From: Hyphomicrobium denitrificans ATCC 51888
Lineage (GTDB): Bacteria > Pseudomonadota > Alphaproteobacteria > Rhizobiales > Hyphomicrobiaceae
Direction of reading: 5' to 3'
Length of the DNA: 64,000 nt
Assembly: GCF_000143145.1 (NCBI RefSeq)
Contig: NC_014313.1
Location: 3,224,001-3,288,000 of the forward strand
Below the pieces are notes generated by a model. The model was not told the origin of the DNA and ran no database searches. It saw only the letters and a program-made list of their open reading frames with translations. Position numbers and translations under genes: made by a program. This document shows positions 17,197 through 26,292 of the stretch, one piece after another (within the stretch, counting starts at the first letter, position 1; every line of letters starts with the position of its first letter).

Positions 17197-17499
17197 ATGG
17201 GACGGTCCGTCACCGAAATCCTACGCGAAAAATTGATGGTGGAGCTGCGCCCCACGCGACTCGACGTCATTAACGAGTCAGAGCTTCACGCCGGACATCG
17301 CAACTCGCCGGGCACGGGTGAAAGCCATTTTCGCATTCTCGTCATCTCCGGCGCGTTTGCGGGTAAATCGCGGGTCGAACGGCATCGCATCGTCAACGAT
17401 CTGCTCAAGAACGAGATCAGCGGCGGCATTCACGCGCTGGCGCTCGCGACGCTTGCTCCGGGCGAGCCCGTTCCGCCCGGCTTCCCAGGACGCCCTTAG
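17197..17499 (+). CDS. bolA: BolA family protein
   Basis: 100 aa. The BolA fold is visible: ILREKLMVELRPTRLDVINES, the conserved GESHFRILVISGAFAGKSRVERHR (split) with the conserved His, and LLKNEISGGIHALALATLAP. BolA proteins partner with monothiol glutaredoxins in Fe-S handling and can regulate transcription. A single-gene unit: divergent from the dnaJ-like gene and convergent with the CorC-type gene 14 bp downstream. Confidence 0.96.
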   Translation: MGRSVTEILREKLMVELRPTRLDVINESELHAGHRNSPGTGESHFRILVISGAFAGKSRVERHRIVNDLLKNEISGGIHALALATLAPGEPVPPGFPGRP

Positions 17500-17513
17500 A
17501 CTTAGACACGAAT

Positions 17514-18839
17514 CTATCCGCGTGCGGTTTTCGGCTGCGTCGCGCCCGCCGGCGGTGAGCCAGTCGCGCTTGCCGTCGCAGCGGCGAGCGACTTGATGCG
17601 GATCGCCGTGATTTTATTGCGGCTCTTGCGCAAAATTTCGAAACGGTAGCCGTGGAAGGTGAATACCTGTCCGGGCTCCGGAATCGTCTGCGCTTCGTGA
17701 ATGACGAGGCCAGCGATGGTCGTCGCTTCATCGTCCGGAAGGTCCCAATCGAGATGGCGATTGAGATCGCGGATTGCAACCGTTCCGTCGACATTGACCG
17801 TGCCGTCCGACTGCATGCGAATGTGGCTGTCGGGATTGTCGTGCTCGTCGGTGATCTGGCCGACGATTTCCTCGAGGATGTCCTCGAGCGTGATGAGGCC
17901 CTGCACTTCGCCGTACTCGTCGACGACGAGCGCCATCTGCGTTTTCTTTTTCAGGAACTGATTGAGCTGATCCTTGAGGGTCGTCGTATCCGGCACGAAC
18001 CAGGGCGTGCTCGCCGACTTCATGATGTCGAGCGTTTCGGGCGCCCATCCGGTGCGCGACAGCGCGAGCAGCAGGTCCTTGGTGTGGAGCACGCCGACGA
18101 TATTCTCGGGCTCCTCTTTCCAAATGGGAACGCGGGTGAACTGCGATTTCATCAGCTGGTCGAGAATCTTGGCGGGCGGATCATCGGCATTCACCGTTTC
18201 CATCTTGGTCCGGTGAACCATGATGTCGGCGACCTGCAGATCGCCGAGATCGAGAATGCCGCCAAGCATTTCCGCGTCGCCCTTCGCGACGGTGCCTTCC
18301 TTCGCCTGCAAGTCGATGGTGCCGCGAATCTCTTCGTGCGCCGCGAGGATGTTGGCTTCGTCGTCAGCCTTGCCCGGCGTCAGCTTCAGGAGATTGCGGA
18401 CGACGTATTCGATCGCCTTCGTGAACGGCGTCAGAATGTAGATCAGGCCGCGCATCGGCGGCGCGACGATGAGCGCCACGCGGTCGGCGTACGCTAAGGC
18501 ATAAGTCTTCGGCAGCACGGCCGCGAAAATCACGATCAAAATGGTGATCATGCCGGTCGCGTAGGCGACGCCGACCTCGCCATAGAGGTTGACCGCGACG
18601 TTGGATGCAAGCGCGGCGGCGAAAACGTCGACGAGCGTGTTGCCGAGCAGCACGGTGCCGATCATCTTCTCCGGCCGCGACAGCACGCGATTGACGAGGG
18701 CGGCGCTCGAGTTGCCGTCTTCCTCAAGAGCGTGCATGCGGGCGCGCGACGCTGCCGTCAGCGCGGTTTCGCTGCCGTTGAAAAACGCCGAGAGCACAAT
18801 CAGAATGAAAATGGCGACGATGCTAATTGCGATAGACAT
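17514..18839 (-). CDS. CNNM/CorC-HlyC family membrane protein
   Basis: 441 aa. The N-terminal CNNM/DUF21 domain (residues 1-180) has several membrane segments (SIAISIVAIFILIVLSAFF, ITILIVIFAAVLPKTYALA) and the SETALTAASRAR motif. Two CBS repeats follow (about 205-325, MVHRTKMETVNADDP and MALVVDEYGEVQGLITLEDI), then a CorC/HlyC C-terminal domain (VNVDGTVAIRDLNRHLD). Relatives take part in Mg2+/Co2+ export or regulation. It lies 81 bp downstream of the aroKB fusion in the same direction, so co-transcription is likely. Confidence 0.92.
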   Translation of the reverse strand: MSIAISIVAIFILIVLSAFFNGSETALTAASRARMHALEEDGNSSAALVNRVLSRPEKMIGTVLLGNTLVDVFAAALASNVAVNLYGEVGVAYATGMITILIVIFAAVLPKTYALAYADRVALIVAPPMRGLIYILTPFTKAIEYVVRNLLKLTPGKADDEANILAAHEEIRGTIDLQAKEGTVAKGDAEMLGGILDLGDLQVADIMVHRTKMETVNADDPPAKILDQLMKSQFTRVPIWKEEPENIVGVLHTKDLLLALSRTGWAPETLDIMKSASTPWFVPDTTTLKDQLNQFLKKKTQMALVVDEYGEVQGLITLEDILEEIVGQITDEHDNPDSHIRMQSDGTVNVDGTVAIRDLNRHLDWDLPDDEATTIAGLVIHEAQTIPEPGQVFTFHGYRFEILRKSRNKITAIRIKSLAAATASATGSPPAGATQPKTARG

Positions 18840-18920
18840 GGAACTGGCCGGTTTCCTACGATCAGAAATCGCTGGCCGAGTAGCCTAGCACACCTGTTGC
18901 GAACAATGTGTATCGGCCTG

Positions 18921-20615
18921 CTAACGGGCAATTTCCCGCTTCAGGAAGGCCTTTACAGTATCCGGGGGCACGTCGCGCGAGACGAAGGCATCGCCGATGG
19001 CGCGCACCAGAATGAATGCGAGCTTGCCGCCACGGACTTTCTTGTCCTGGCCCATCAGACGCCACAACTCATCAACATCGGCGCCGGTCTGCGGGATGTC
19101 GGCGATCCTCGTCGGCAAGCCGATCGCCTTGAAATGCGCGGTGACGCGATCGGCATTGCCGGCGGGACAGAGGCCCAACTCTTCCGACAAGCGGAATGCG
19201 AGGCACATACCGATCGAGATGCCTTCGCCGTGCAGCAACTTGTCGGAATAGCCGGTCCAGGCTTCGAATGCGTGACCGAACGTGTGGCCGAGATTGAGCA
19301 GGGCGCGATCGCCCGTCTCGGTCTCGTCACGCGCGACGATCGCGGCCTTGGCGGCGACGCTCGTTTCGATGGCCTTCGTCAAGGCGGGACCGTTGTTGCC
19401 GAAAACGCCCTGCCAGTTGTTTTCGAGCCATGAGAAGAATTTCGCGTCGCCGAGCAGGCCGTACTTCGCAACCTCGGCATAACCGGCGCGCATCTGGCGC
19501 GGCGGCAGCGTCGTCAGCACGGACGTATCGGCGATGACGAGGCTCGGCTGATGGAAGACGCCGATCAGGTTCTTGCCCTGCGGCGTATTGATGCCGGTCT
19601 TGCCGCCGACGGAGCTATCGACCTGCGCCAGGAGCGATGTCGGAATCTGCACGAAACGGATGCCGCGACGCAGAATGCCCGCCGCGAAACCCGCGAGGTC
19701 ACCGATGACGCCGCCGCCGAGCGGCACGACGAGATCGCCGCGTTCAAGTCCGAGTTCCAGGAGGCGTTCCGAAAGCGTCGCCAGATCGCGGAAGTTTTTC
19801 GTTCCTTCGCCCGGCGTCATGACGATTGAGCCGGCGAACAGGCCTTCCGATTTGAGGCTTTCTTCGAGCGTCGCAAGGTGATGCCGCGCGACGTTCTCGT
19901 CGGTCACGACCCCGCATTTCACCGCGCCCAAACGCGATTTGATGAGAGCCCCGGTATCCGACAGCAGGCCGCTTGCGATCAGAACGTCATAGGCGCGATC
20001 GCCGAGTTCGATGCGCACGCTGCGCGATGGGCTTGGCGGCTGAACCGGACCGGTCGGCACCGCGGAACTGGTCGCGAGGCGATTAACAATTTCGTTGACG
20101 GCCAGATCGTGCGGCTCGTCGCGGCTATCAACGGTCATATCTGCCTCGGCATAGATCGGGTAACGGGCTTCAATCAGTTTGCGCATCGTGGCTTCGGGAT
20201 TGCCCTCGCGCAATAGCGGCCGAGTATCGCGCTTCATCACGCGGCGCATCAGCACGGGAAGATCGGCTCTCAGCCAGATCGAGACGCCGTTCTCGCGAAT
20301 GCGCTGGCGGGTTTCAGGATGCATATAAGCCCCGCCGCCGGTCGCCAGCACCTGCGGACCATTGCTCAGGAGACGCGAGATGACCTTGCGTTCGCCGTCG
20401 CGGAAGTGCGCCTCGCCGTGATCGGCGAAGATTTCATTGATGGTCTTGGCGGCGGCGCGTTCGATTTCCTCGTCCGCATCGATGAACGGCAGGCCAAGCC
20501 TTGCCGCGAGACGCTTGCCGATCGAAGACTTGCCGCATCCCATCAAACCGACGAGCACGATCGAGCGCTTGCCAAGTCGCTTTTTGGCAGTGTCTATCGC
20601 TTCAGATTCCGTCAT
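18921..20615 (-). CDS. aroKB: Fused shikimate kinase / 3-dehydroquinate synthase
   Basis: 564 aa in one uninterrupted frame. Residues 15-180 are shikimate kinase: Walker A GLMGCGKSSIGKRLA, IDADEEIE, GGGAYMHPETR and the lid RDTRPLL. Residues 199-560 are 3-dehydroquinate synthase: PLGGGVIGDLAGFAAGILRRG, PTSLLAQVDSSVGGKTGIN and the metal-binding GHTFGHAFEAW. They are joined by a Pro/Ser-rich linker (about 181-198). The enzymes catalyse steps 5 and 2 of the shikimate pathway. Many relatives encode the two as adjacent, overlapping genes; here they are one polypeptide. Upstream of the CorC-type gene. Confidence 0.97.
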   Translation of the reverse strand: MTESEAIDTAKKRLGKRSIVLVGLMGCGKSSIGKRLAARLGLPFIDADEEIERAAAKTINEIFADHGEAHFRDGERKVISRLLSNGPQVLATGGGAYMHPETRQRIRENGVSIWLRADLPVLMRRVMKRDTRPLLREGNPEATMRKLIEARYPIYAEADMTVDSRDEPHDLAVNEIVNRLATSSAVPTGPVQPPSPSRSVRIELGDRAYDVLIASGLLSDTGALIKSRLGAVKCGVVTDENVARHHLATLEESLKSEGLFAGSIVMTPGEGTKNFRDLATLSERLLELGLERGDLVVPLGGGVIGDLAGFAAGILRRGIRFVQIPTSLLAQVDSSVGGKTGINTPQGKNLIGVFHQPSLVIADTSVLTTLPPRQMRAGYAEVAKYGLLGDAKFFSWLENNWQGVFGNNGPALTKAIETSVAAKAAIVARDETETGDRALLNLGHTFGHAFEAWTGYSDKLLHGEGISIGMCLAFRLSEELGLCPAGNADRVTAHFKAIGLPTRIADIPQTGADVDELWRLMGQDKKVRGGKLAFILVRAIGDAFVSRDVPPDTVKAFLKREIAR

Positions 20616-20854
20616 GTCGGTTCCGGTGGCCGGTCGCGGGAGCGAATCGGCTAATTTGGCTCAGGGTGCCATGGTGGGGCTGTGCGCCGTCATGCCACGA
20701 ACCGAAAAGCCCCGCAAACCGGAAACGCGCGGATAACGCCTGCGCGGGAGCGTGACTGCCGGGCGCGGGACGCAAATCTATCGTGATGTACCAGTGAGAG
20801 TCATAATCGCGCCAATAAGGGTGGCCACCTAGCAGGGGAGATGGGGACGCAAAA

Positions 20855-20998
20855 ATGCCGAGCCTTTTCCGGCTATTGTTCGTACTTTGCATGCTGGCTG
20901 CGCTGGTTCTCGGCGGGCTTTACATTCTGGCGACCCGTTTCGAGCCTGAACAGCAGACGATCAGCAAGCCCGTCTCGGGCGTAAAAATCCGGCCTTGA
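20855..20998 (+). CDS. 47-aa single-pass membrane protein
   Basis: Short frame ATG 20855 to TGA 20998. The product begins MPSLFRLLFVLCMLAALVLG and continues GLYILATRFEPEQQTISKP, so one N-terminal transmembrane segment is followed by a short polar tail with FEPE. Small proteins of this shape occur beside xerD in related genomes, as far as I recall. GGGGAG (20835-20840) lies 14 bp upstream of the start. It ends 6 bp before the next gene, so the two are probably translated together. Function unknown. Confidence 0.75.
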   Translation: MPSLFRLLFVLCMLAALVLGGLYILATRFEPEQQTISKPVSGVKIRP

Positions 20999-21004
20999 AC
21001 AGTC

Positions 21005-22948
21005 ATGGGCAACCCTCACCCCTTCGCGCGACGCTTAACGATGGCCGCGACCGTTGCGCTGCTCGCTGCCCTGGCGTTGCCGGCGCAAACTGGAGGCGTT
21101 CTGGCGCAGGACGAATCCTCCGCGCCGCCGCCCGCGAAATCGTCGAAGAAGCGTCCCGACCGCAACGACGCCTATTCGCCGCCGCCCGATAAGCAGACGT
21201 ACTTCCCGCAGATGGGCGCGCCGGGGGGCAGCACCGGACGCGGCGACAGCGGCAATGCCTGGGCGCCGCCGGATCGCGGATTCGACACGCCCTACAATGG
21301 CGGCGGACGGGGTGATACGCGCGGCAACTCCGGCGGCGGCTTCTCCAACCGTCCCGCTCCGCAAAATGCGGTCGTGCGCGGCGCGCTTCCGATGGCCGTC
21401 GAAAAGGACGACCTCGCCCCCGTCATGTCGTCGGACGGCTCGGGGCTGCCTTACGAGCTTTGGCGCGGGCTCGATGTCGCCAAGCTCGACAAGCTCATCG
21501 GAACGATCGAGATCCCGCCGCGATCGGCTGCGTTGCATGAGCTTTGGAAACGGCTGATCACGTCGCAATCGGGCGACTCCTCGAATGCGGATTTCAGCGC
21601 GCTCAGGCTGGAAGCGCTGTATCGTTCGGGCCTGGCGCGCGATGCCGCGAACGAAGCTGCTCCGCAGGGCGCCGACGAAAGCCCGCTTCTGCTGACACTC
21701 GAAGCGCGCAACGAACTCGCCTCTGGCAAACCCGATCAGGCATGCGAACTCGTCGGCCGTTCGGTGCGCGCCAAAGGCAGCATTCCGGCGCGGCTCAAGG
21801 GCGAAGCGATCATGATGGCGGGCTATTGCTCGGCCATTCGCGACGACGCGTCCGGCGCGGGCCTCGCAGCCGACATGGCGCGCGAGGAAGGCGTGCAAGC
21901 GTCACTCGGGCTTGAAGCGCTCGATGCGCTGTCGATCAAGGCCAAGCCCAAATACACGGCGGTCAAACAGATTTCGCTGCTCGATTATCGGATCGCGGAG
22001 CGGGTCGGTGGACTGTCTCATAAAGACGTTCTCGACAAGGGCGAGCCGGCGCTGCTGATCGCGCTGGCCACCGATCCATCGACGCCCGTCGACCTCGGCC
22101 TTCCGTCGACCGAGGCGGCGGCCCGTCTCAACGCGCTCGCTCCGGAAGCGCTGGCGAGCATCTATCGCGTCAACGCGGAGGCGGCATCTCCCGACGATCT
22201 TCTCGCCGGGCGTGGACCGCAAGGCGTTGCGCGGCGCGCAGCTCTGTTCAGAGCCGCCGTCGAAGAACGCACGCCGATGCGCAAGACGCGCCTGATCCGC
22301 GCCTTTCTCGACGACGCGAACCGGCAGCACATGGGAATGATCGCGGCGAAGATGGTCGCGCCGGCCACGGCGGAAATCCGGCCTCAGCCGGAGCTCAGCT
22401 GGTTTTCGGAAACCGGCGTTGAAATCGGTCTCGCAGCGGGCCGCTACGACATGGCGCGCGATTGGATCAGGCTTGGCGACGAGCCGGGCAGCGCCGGAAG
22501 TCTCGGACATTGGCGGGCACTGCTCGACATCGCCGATCCGCGAGATCCCCAGCGCGGCCGCAGTTTTTCATCACTCGAAGACCTGGCCGCAAACGGACGG
22601 TTTCCGGCGACGGCGCTCTATCGGCTGACCACCGTGCTCGAAGCGCTCGACTACGTCGTGCCGCTGCCACTGTGGGAAGCCGCCAACAGAGCGCCGCAAC
22701 CGACCTCCGGCTATCTTCCGGAAACCGGGGTTCTGACCGAGTTGCAGGACGCGTCGAAGAAGCAGGAGTTCGGTCATACCGTTCTGCTGGTCATGAAGGC
22801 GCTTGGACCGAACGGCGCGGAAGACGCAAACCTGATCGCGCTCGGCGACAGCATTCGCGCGCTGAAGCGCGCGGGGCTCGAACCGGATGCGCGGCGGCTC
22901 GGGCTTGAGGCGCTGCTGTCGTCGTGGCCGCGCCTCGCAACGAACTGA
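21005..22948 (+). CDS. Large exported Pro/Gly-rich protein of unknown function
   Basis: 647 aa. Residues 10-36 form a signal peptide (MAATVALLAALALPAQTGGVLAQ in pieces). Residues 37-130 are Pro/Gly/Asn-rich and disordered. Residues 145-645 are predicted helical repeats rich in Ala/Leu/Glu (for example LGLEALDALSIKAKPKYTAV), reminiscent of a TPR- or solenoid-like scaffold. Similar alphaproteobacterial proteins have been labelled antifreeze glycopeptide-like, a name that reflects composition only. It follows the 47-aa membrane protein by 6 bp and precedes xerD by 8 bp, so these form one unit. Confidence 0.82.
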   Translation: MGNPHPFARRLTMAATVALLAALALPAQTGGVLAQDESSAPPPAKSSKKRPDRNDAYSPPPDKQTYFPQMGAPGGSTGRGDSGNAWAPPDRGFDTPYNGGGRGDTRGNSGGGFSNRPAPQNAVVRGALPMAVEKDDLAPVMSSDGSGLPYELWRGLDVAKLDKLIGTIEIPPRSAALHELWKRLITSQSGDSSNADFSALRLEALYRSGLARDAANEAAPQGADESPLLLTLEARNELASGKPDQACELVGRSVRAKGSIPARLKGEAIMMAGYCSAIRDDASGAGLAADMAREEGVQASLGLEALDALSIKAKPKYTAVKQISLLDYRIAERVGGLSHKDVLDKGEPALLIALATDPSTPVDLGLPSTEAAARLNALAPEALASIYRVNAEAASPDDLLAGRGPQGVARRAALFRAAVEERTPMRKTRLIRAFLDDANRQHMGMIAAKMVAPATAEIRPQPELSWFSETGVEIGLAAGRYDMARDWIRLGDEPGSAGSLGHWRALLDIADPRDPQRGRSFSSLEDLAANGRFPATALYRLTTVLEALDYVVPLPLWEAANRAPQPTSGYLPETGVLTELQDASKKQEFGHTVLLVMKALGPNGAEDANLIALGDSIRALKRAGLEPDARRLGLEALLSSWPRLATN

Positions 22949-22956
22949 GGGCGGAG

Positions 22957-23886
22957 ATGGCGTCCGCTTCCGCGCAAGACAGCCACCTCGCCGCGTTTCT
23001 CGACATGCTGACGGCCGAGCGCGGCGCGTCGCCCAACACGATCGAAGCCTACAGAGGCGATCTCGAAGGTTTCCTGGATTATCTCTCGGACGGGAGCGTT
23101 GCCCCGCTTTCGGTCGGAACACAGAACATCCAGGGCTACATCGCGGCGATGGCAAACGCCGGTCAGGCGCCGACATCACGCTCGCGGCGGCTGTCCGCGA
23201 TCAAGCAGTACTATCGTTTCCTGTTCGCGGAAGGCTTGATCGGAGCGGACCCGACGTCGGGGCTGCAAGGACCAAAAAAGCAACGCTCGCTGCCGAAAGT
23301 TCTGAGCATCGCCGAAGTCGACCGTCTGCTCGACGCGTCGCAGAAGCGCTGCGAAGGCGTCGAAGGCCGCGCCATGTTCCGGGCGTTGCGATTTCACTGT
23401 CTGCTCGAACTGCTTTACGCGACAGGCATGCGCGTTTCCGAACTCGTCGGCTTGCCTAGAACTGTTCTACGTGGCGACAAGCGCGTCTTTTCGATCAAGG
23501 GCAAAGGCGGACGCGAACGGCTCGTGCCGCTCAACGCCGAAGCACGTGCGGCGCTCGACCGTTTTCTCGAAGTTTCCGGACGTTTCGACAATTCACCGTG
23601 GCTCTTTCCGTCGAAGTCGGCGTCCGGTCACATGACGCGGCAAAGGTTTGCGCAGGATCTGAAAGACGTCGCCGCCGAAGCCGGGATCGGAGGCGACCGG
23701 ATTTCGCCGCATGTGCTGCGCCACGCCTTCGCCAGCCATCTACTCGACCGCGGCGCCGATCTCAGAACCGTTCAACAACTGCTCGGCCATGCTGACATTT
23801 CGACGACGGAGATTTATACGCACGTCTTGCAGGAGCGTCTGAAGGCGCTCGTCAACACGCATCATCCGCTAGCCAAAACAAAATAA
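22957..23886 (+). CDS. xerD: Tyrosine recombinase XerD
   Basis: 309 aa from ATG 22957, which has GAGGGCGGAG directly upstream; an in-frame start at 22924 would overlap the previous gene. The SAM-like N-terminal domain (FLDMLTAERGASPNTIEAYRGD in pieces) is followed by the catalytic domain with all expected residues: Arg in ATGMRVSELVGL, Lys in IKGKGGRERLVPL, His-x-x-Arg in HVLRHAFASHLL, His in LLGHADISTTE and Tyr in IYTHV. XerD with XerC resolves chromosome dimers at dif under FtsK control. The aroK/B-xerD-accA neighbourhood supports the housekeeping role rather than a phage integrase. Confidence 0.95.
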   Translation: MASASAQDSHLAAFLDMLTAERGASPNTIEAYRGDLEGFLDYLSDGSVAPLSVGTQNIQGYIAAMANAGQAPTSRSRRLSAIKQYYRFLFAEGLIGADPTSGLQGPKKQRSLPKVLSIAEVDRLLDASQKRCEGVEGRAMFRALRFHCLLELLYATGMRVSELVGLPRTVLRGDKRVFSIKGKGGRERLVPLNAEARAALDRFLEVSGRFDNSPWLFPSKSASGHMTRQRFAQDLKDVAAEAGIGGDRISPHVLRHAFASHLLDRGADLRTVQQLLGHADISTTEIYTHVLQERLKALVNTHHPLAKTK

Positions 23887-23951
23887 GGCGGCTTGGAACT
23901 TCCCGATGCCGCTTGCGAAATAACAAGGCGCACAACGCAAGGGAGGATAGC

Positions 23952-24611
23952 ATGAGCCGCTTGTTCGGGGACATTCACCGCGCTCTTCAGATGGCATTCG
24001 ATACGCGGGCACTCGCCGACCGCATCGAGGCTGTCGCATTGAAGCCCGAGATCGATGAGACGGCGAAAGCGTTCATCGAAAGCCGAGAGATGTTTTTTCT
24101 CTCGACCATCGACCATATGGGACGGCCGACCGTTTCGTATAAAGGCGGCGCCAAGGGCTTTGTTCGCGTCGTCGATCAGACGACACTGATGTTTCCGAGC
24201 TACGACGGCAACGGCATGTATCTGTCGATGGGCAACATCTCGGGGAACGCAGAAATTGGAATGCTTTTCATCGATTTCGAAAAGCCGTTCCGTCTGCGCG
24301 CGCAGGGCCGCGCCGAGCTGATCGTCGGCGGCGAGGACGTCAAGGCGTTCAAGGAAGCCGAGATGGTCGTGAAGGTTTCGATCCACGAAGTCTGGATGAA
24401 CTGCCCGCGCTACGTCCATCGCTTCAAGAAAATCGAGACCTCGCGCTACGCACCCGGCGTCGAAGACGAAACGCCATTTTGTGAATGGAAGCGGATCGAT
24501 GCGATGCAGGATGTCGTCAGGCCCGACGAGCGCGAGAAAGTCGAACAACTCGGCACGACGACGATCGACGACTGGATGGGCAAGGTCATGTCTGGCGACA
24601 GAGGCGCATGA
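23952..24611 (+). CDS. Pyridoxamine 5'-phosphate oxidase-fold (PNPOx-like) protein
   Basis: 219 aa from ATG 23952, chosen because AGGGAGG lies 6-7 bp upstream. The flavin-binding split-barrel region is visible: ESREMFFLSTIDHMGRPTVSYKGGAKGFVRVVD (in pieces), YDGNGMYLSMGNISGN and IGMLFIDFEKPFRLRAQGRAEL. The C-terminal part includes a CPRYVHRF segment. Members of this family bind FMN or F420 and reduce or oxidise diverse small molecules; true PNPOx catalysis is not implied. Follows xerD by 65 bp. Confidence 0.85.
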   Translation: MSRLFGDIHRALQMAFDTRALADRIEAVALKPEIDETAKAFIESREMFFLSTIDHMGRPTVSYKGGAKGFVRVVDQTTLMFPSYDGNGMYLSMGNISGNAEIGMLFIDFEKPFRLRAQGRAELIVGGEDVKAFKEAEMVVKVSIHEVWMNCPRYVHRFKKIETSRYAPGVEDETPFCEWKRIDAMQDVVRPDEREKVEQLGTTTIDDWMGKVMSGDRGA

Positions 24612-24634
24612 CGTCTTGCGCTTAGGCCGTCATC

Positions 24635-26143
24635 ATGCGTCATAGCTTCATGTCCTCCGCCGTTCCCGAACAGCGAAGCCGGGGCCTGGGGTTTGCCGCG
24701 CATCCTCCGGGTCTGACGACGCTCTACTTCACAGAGCTGTGGGAGCGGTTTTCGTACTACGGCATGCGGGCGCTTCTGGTCCTGTTCATGATCGCGCCGG
24801 TCGAGGCGGGCGGGCTCGGGTTCGCGACGCCGAACGCAGGAAGCATCTACGGCTCCTATGCCATGGCGGTTTATCTTCTCGCCGTGCCCGGAGGCTTCAT
24901 CGCCGACCGCCTGCTCGGCGCGAAGCGGAGCGTTCTCTTCGGCGGGTTCACGATCGCGGCTGGTCATTACGCCTTGGCGATCCCGACTCTCTCGACGTTT
25001 TATCTGGGTCTCATTCTGATCGCGCTCGGGACTGGTCTCTTCAAGCCGAACATTTCGGCGTTGGTCGGCGCGCTCTATTCACACGACGATCTCAGACGCG
25101 ACTCCGGCTTTTCGCTGTTCTACATGGGCATCAACATCGGCGCGTTCTTCGCTCCGATCGTGACGGGGTTTCTGGCGCAGAGCGCGATGTTCAAAGGCTG
25201 GCTGTCGGCGGCAGGGTTCGATCCCGTCCACAGCTGGCATTGGGGCTTCGGCGCAGCCGGCGTCGGCATGACGATTTCGATGCTGCTGTTTGCGCGCAAA
25301 ATGCGGGAGCTGAATAATCCCGATCCGGTGCCCGAGGCACAGGGACCAATTTTCAAGCGCCAAACGCTCTACATCATTCTGGCGACAGCCGGACTGCTGG
25401 CGCTGGCACTCTTGTCGGACGTTTCGGGATTCCGCTGGCTGCGCTGGCTGTTCATCATCGTGCCACTCGTCGCCGTATTGTACGGCGCTTCACGGCCGAG
25501 CCCGGATGCGCGCCGCCTCGCCGCCGTCGGAATCTTCTTCATCGCGGCGATGATCTTCTGGGCGATCTTCGAGCAGGCCGCGACAACACTCGCGCTGTTC
25601 GCAGATCAACTGACGCGCAACGACGTGGCGGGCTTTTCGTTTCCGTCGGCGTGGTTTCAATCCGCCAATCCGATCTTCGTCATTCTGCTGACGCCGCTCA
25701 TCGCGGCGCTGTGGCTGAAGCTCGGCGCGCAACAGCCGTCGGCGCCGGCAAAGTTCGGACTAGCGCTCGTCTTCCTCGCGTGCGGCTTCCTCCTGATGAT
25801 CCCAGCGGCGAACTATGCTGCCGAGGGGCGCGTGTCGCCGTTCTGGCTGATCGGCCTCTACTTCCTGTTCACCGTCGGCGAACTGCTGCTGAGCCCGGTC
25901 GGGCTCTCGACGATGACGCGCATCGCGCCCGCGCGGATGACGGGCCTCGTGCTCGGCGTCTGGTTCCTGGCAGCGGCGCTCGGGAACAAGCTCGCGGGCG
26001 ACATCGGCGGTGCGTTCACGGCCAGCGATCCCGACACGCTCGTTCTGTCGTTTTTGGCGCAGGCCGGGATTGTGGCGGCGGCCGCCGCCCTTATGTTTGC
26101 TCTGGTGCCTGTCGTAAAACGGCTGTCCGAGGGCGATAATTAA
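24635..26143 (+). CDS. POT/PTR2-family proton-dependent peptide transporter
   Basis: 502 aa, 12-14 predicted membrane segments. The POT signatures are present: TLYFTELWERFSYYGMRALL (the ExxERFxYY motif, proton coupling), GGFIADRLLGAKRSVLFGG and FSLFYMGINIGAF. It would import di- and tripeptides across the inner membrane with protons. ATG 24650 is an alternative start with no better ribosome site. It follows the PNPOx-like gene by 23 bp. Confidence 0.93.
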   Translation: MRHSFMSSAVPEQRSRGLGFAAHPPGLTTLYFTELWERFSYYGMRALLVLFMIAPVEAGGLGFATPNAGSIYGSYAMAVYLLAVPGGFIADRLLGAKRSVLFGGFTIAAGHYALAIPTLSTFYLGLILIALGTGLFKPNISALVGALYSHDDLRRDSGFSLFYMGINIGAFFAPIVTGFLAQSAMFKGWLSAAGFDPVHSWHWGFGAAGVGMTISMLLFARKMRELNNPDPVPEAQGPIFKRQTLYIILATAGLLALALLSDVSGFRWLRWLFIIVPLVAVLYGASRPSPDARRLAAVGIFFIAAMIFWAIFEQAATTLALFADQLTRNDVAGFSFPSAWFQSANPIFVILLTPLIAALWLKLGAQQPSAPAKFGLALVFLACGFLLMIPAANYAAEGRVSPFWLIGLYFLFTVGELLLSPVGLSTMTRIAPARMTGLVLGVWFLAAALGNKLAGDIGGAFTASDPDTLVLSFLAQAGIVAAAAALMFALVPVVKRLSEGDN

Positions 26144-26292
26144 CCCGGAATGGCGGTTGCTGCGGCGACGCGTTACCGCAAGATGCCGCTTCGCCTTGAC
26201 AGGTCGCGGGAGCCAAGGTGAATGTCGCCCGCGCCGGATGCGCGATCCGGTCGCCGCACGCTTCAGTTGCAACTTCGAGAGATCTCAGCCCA

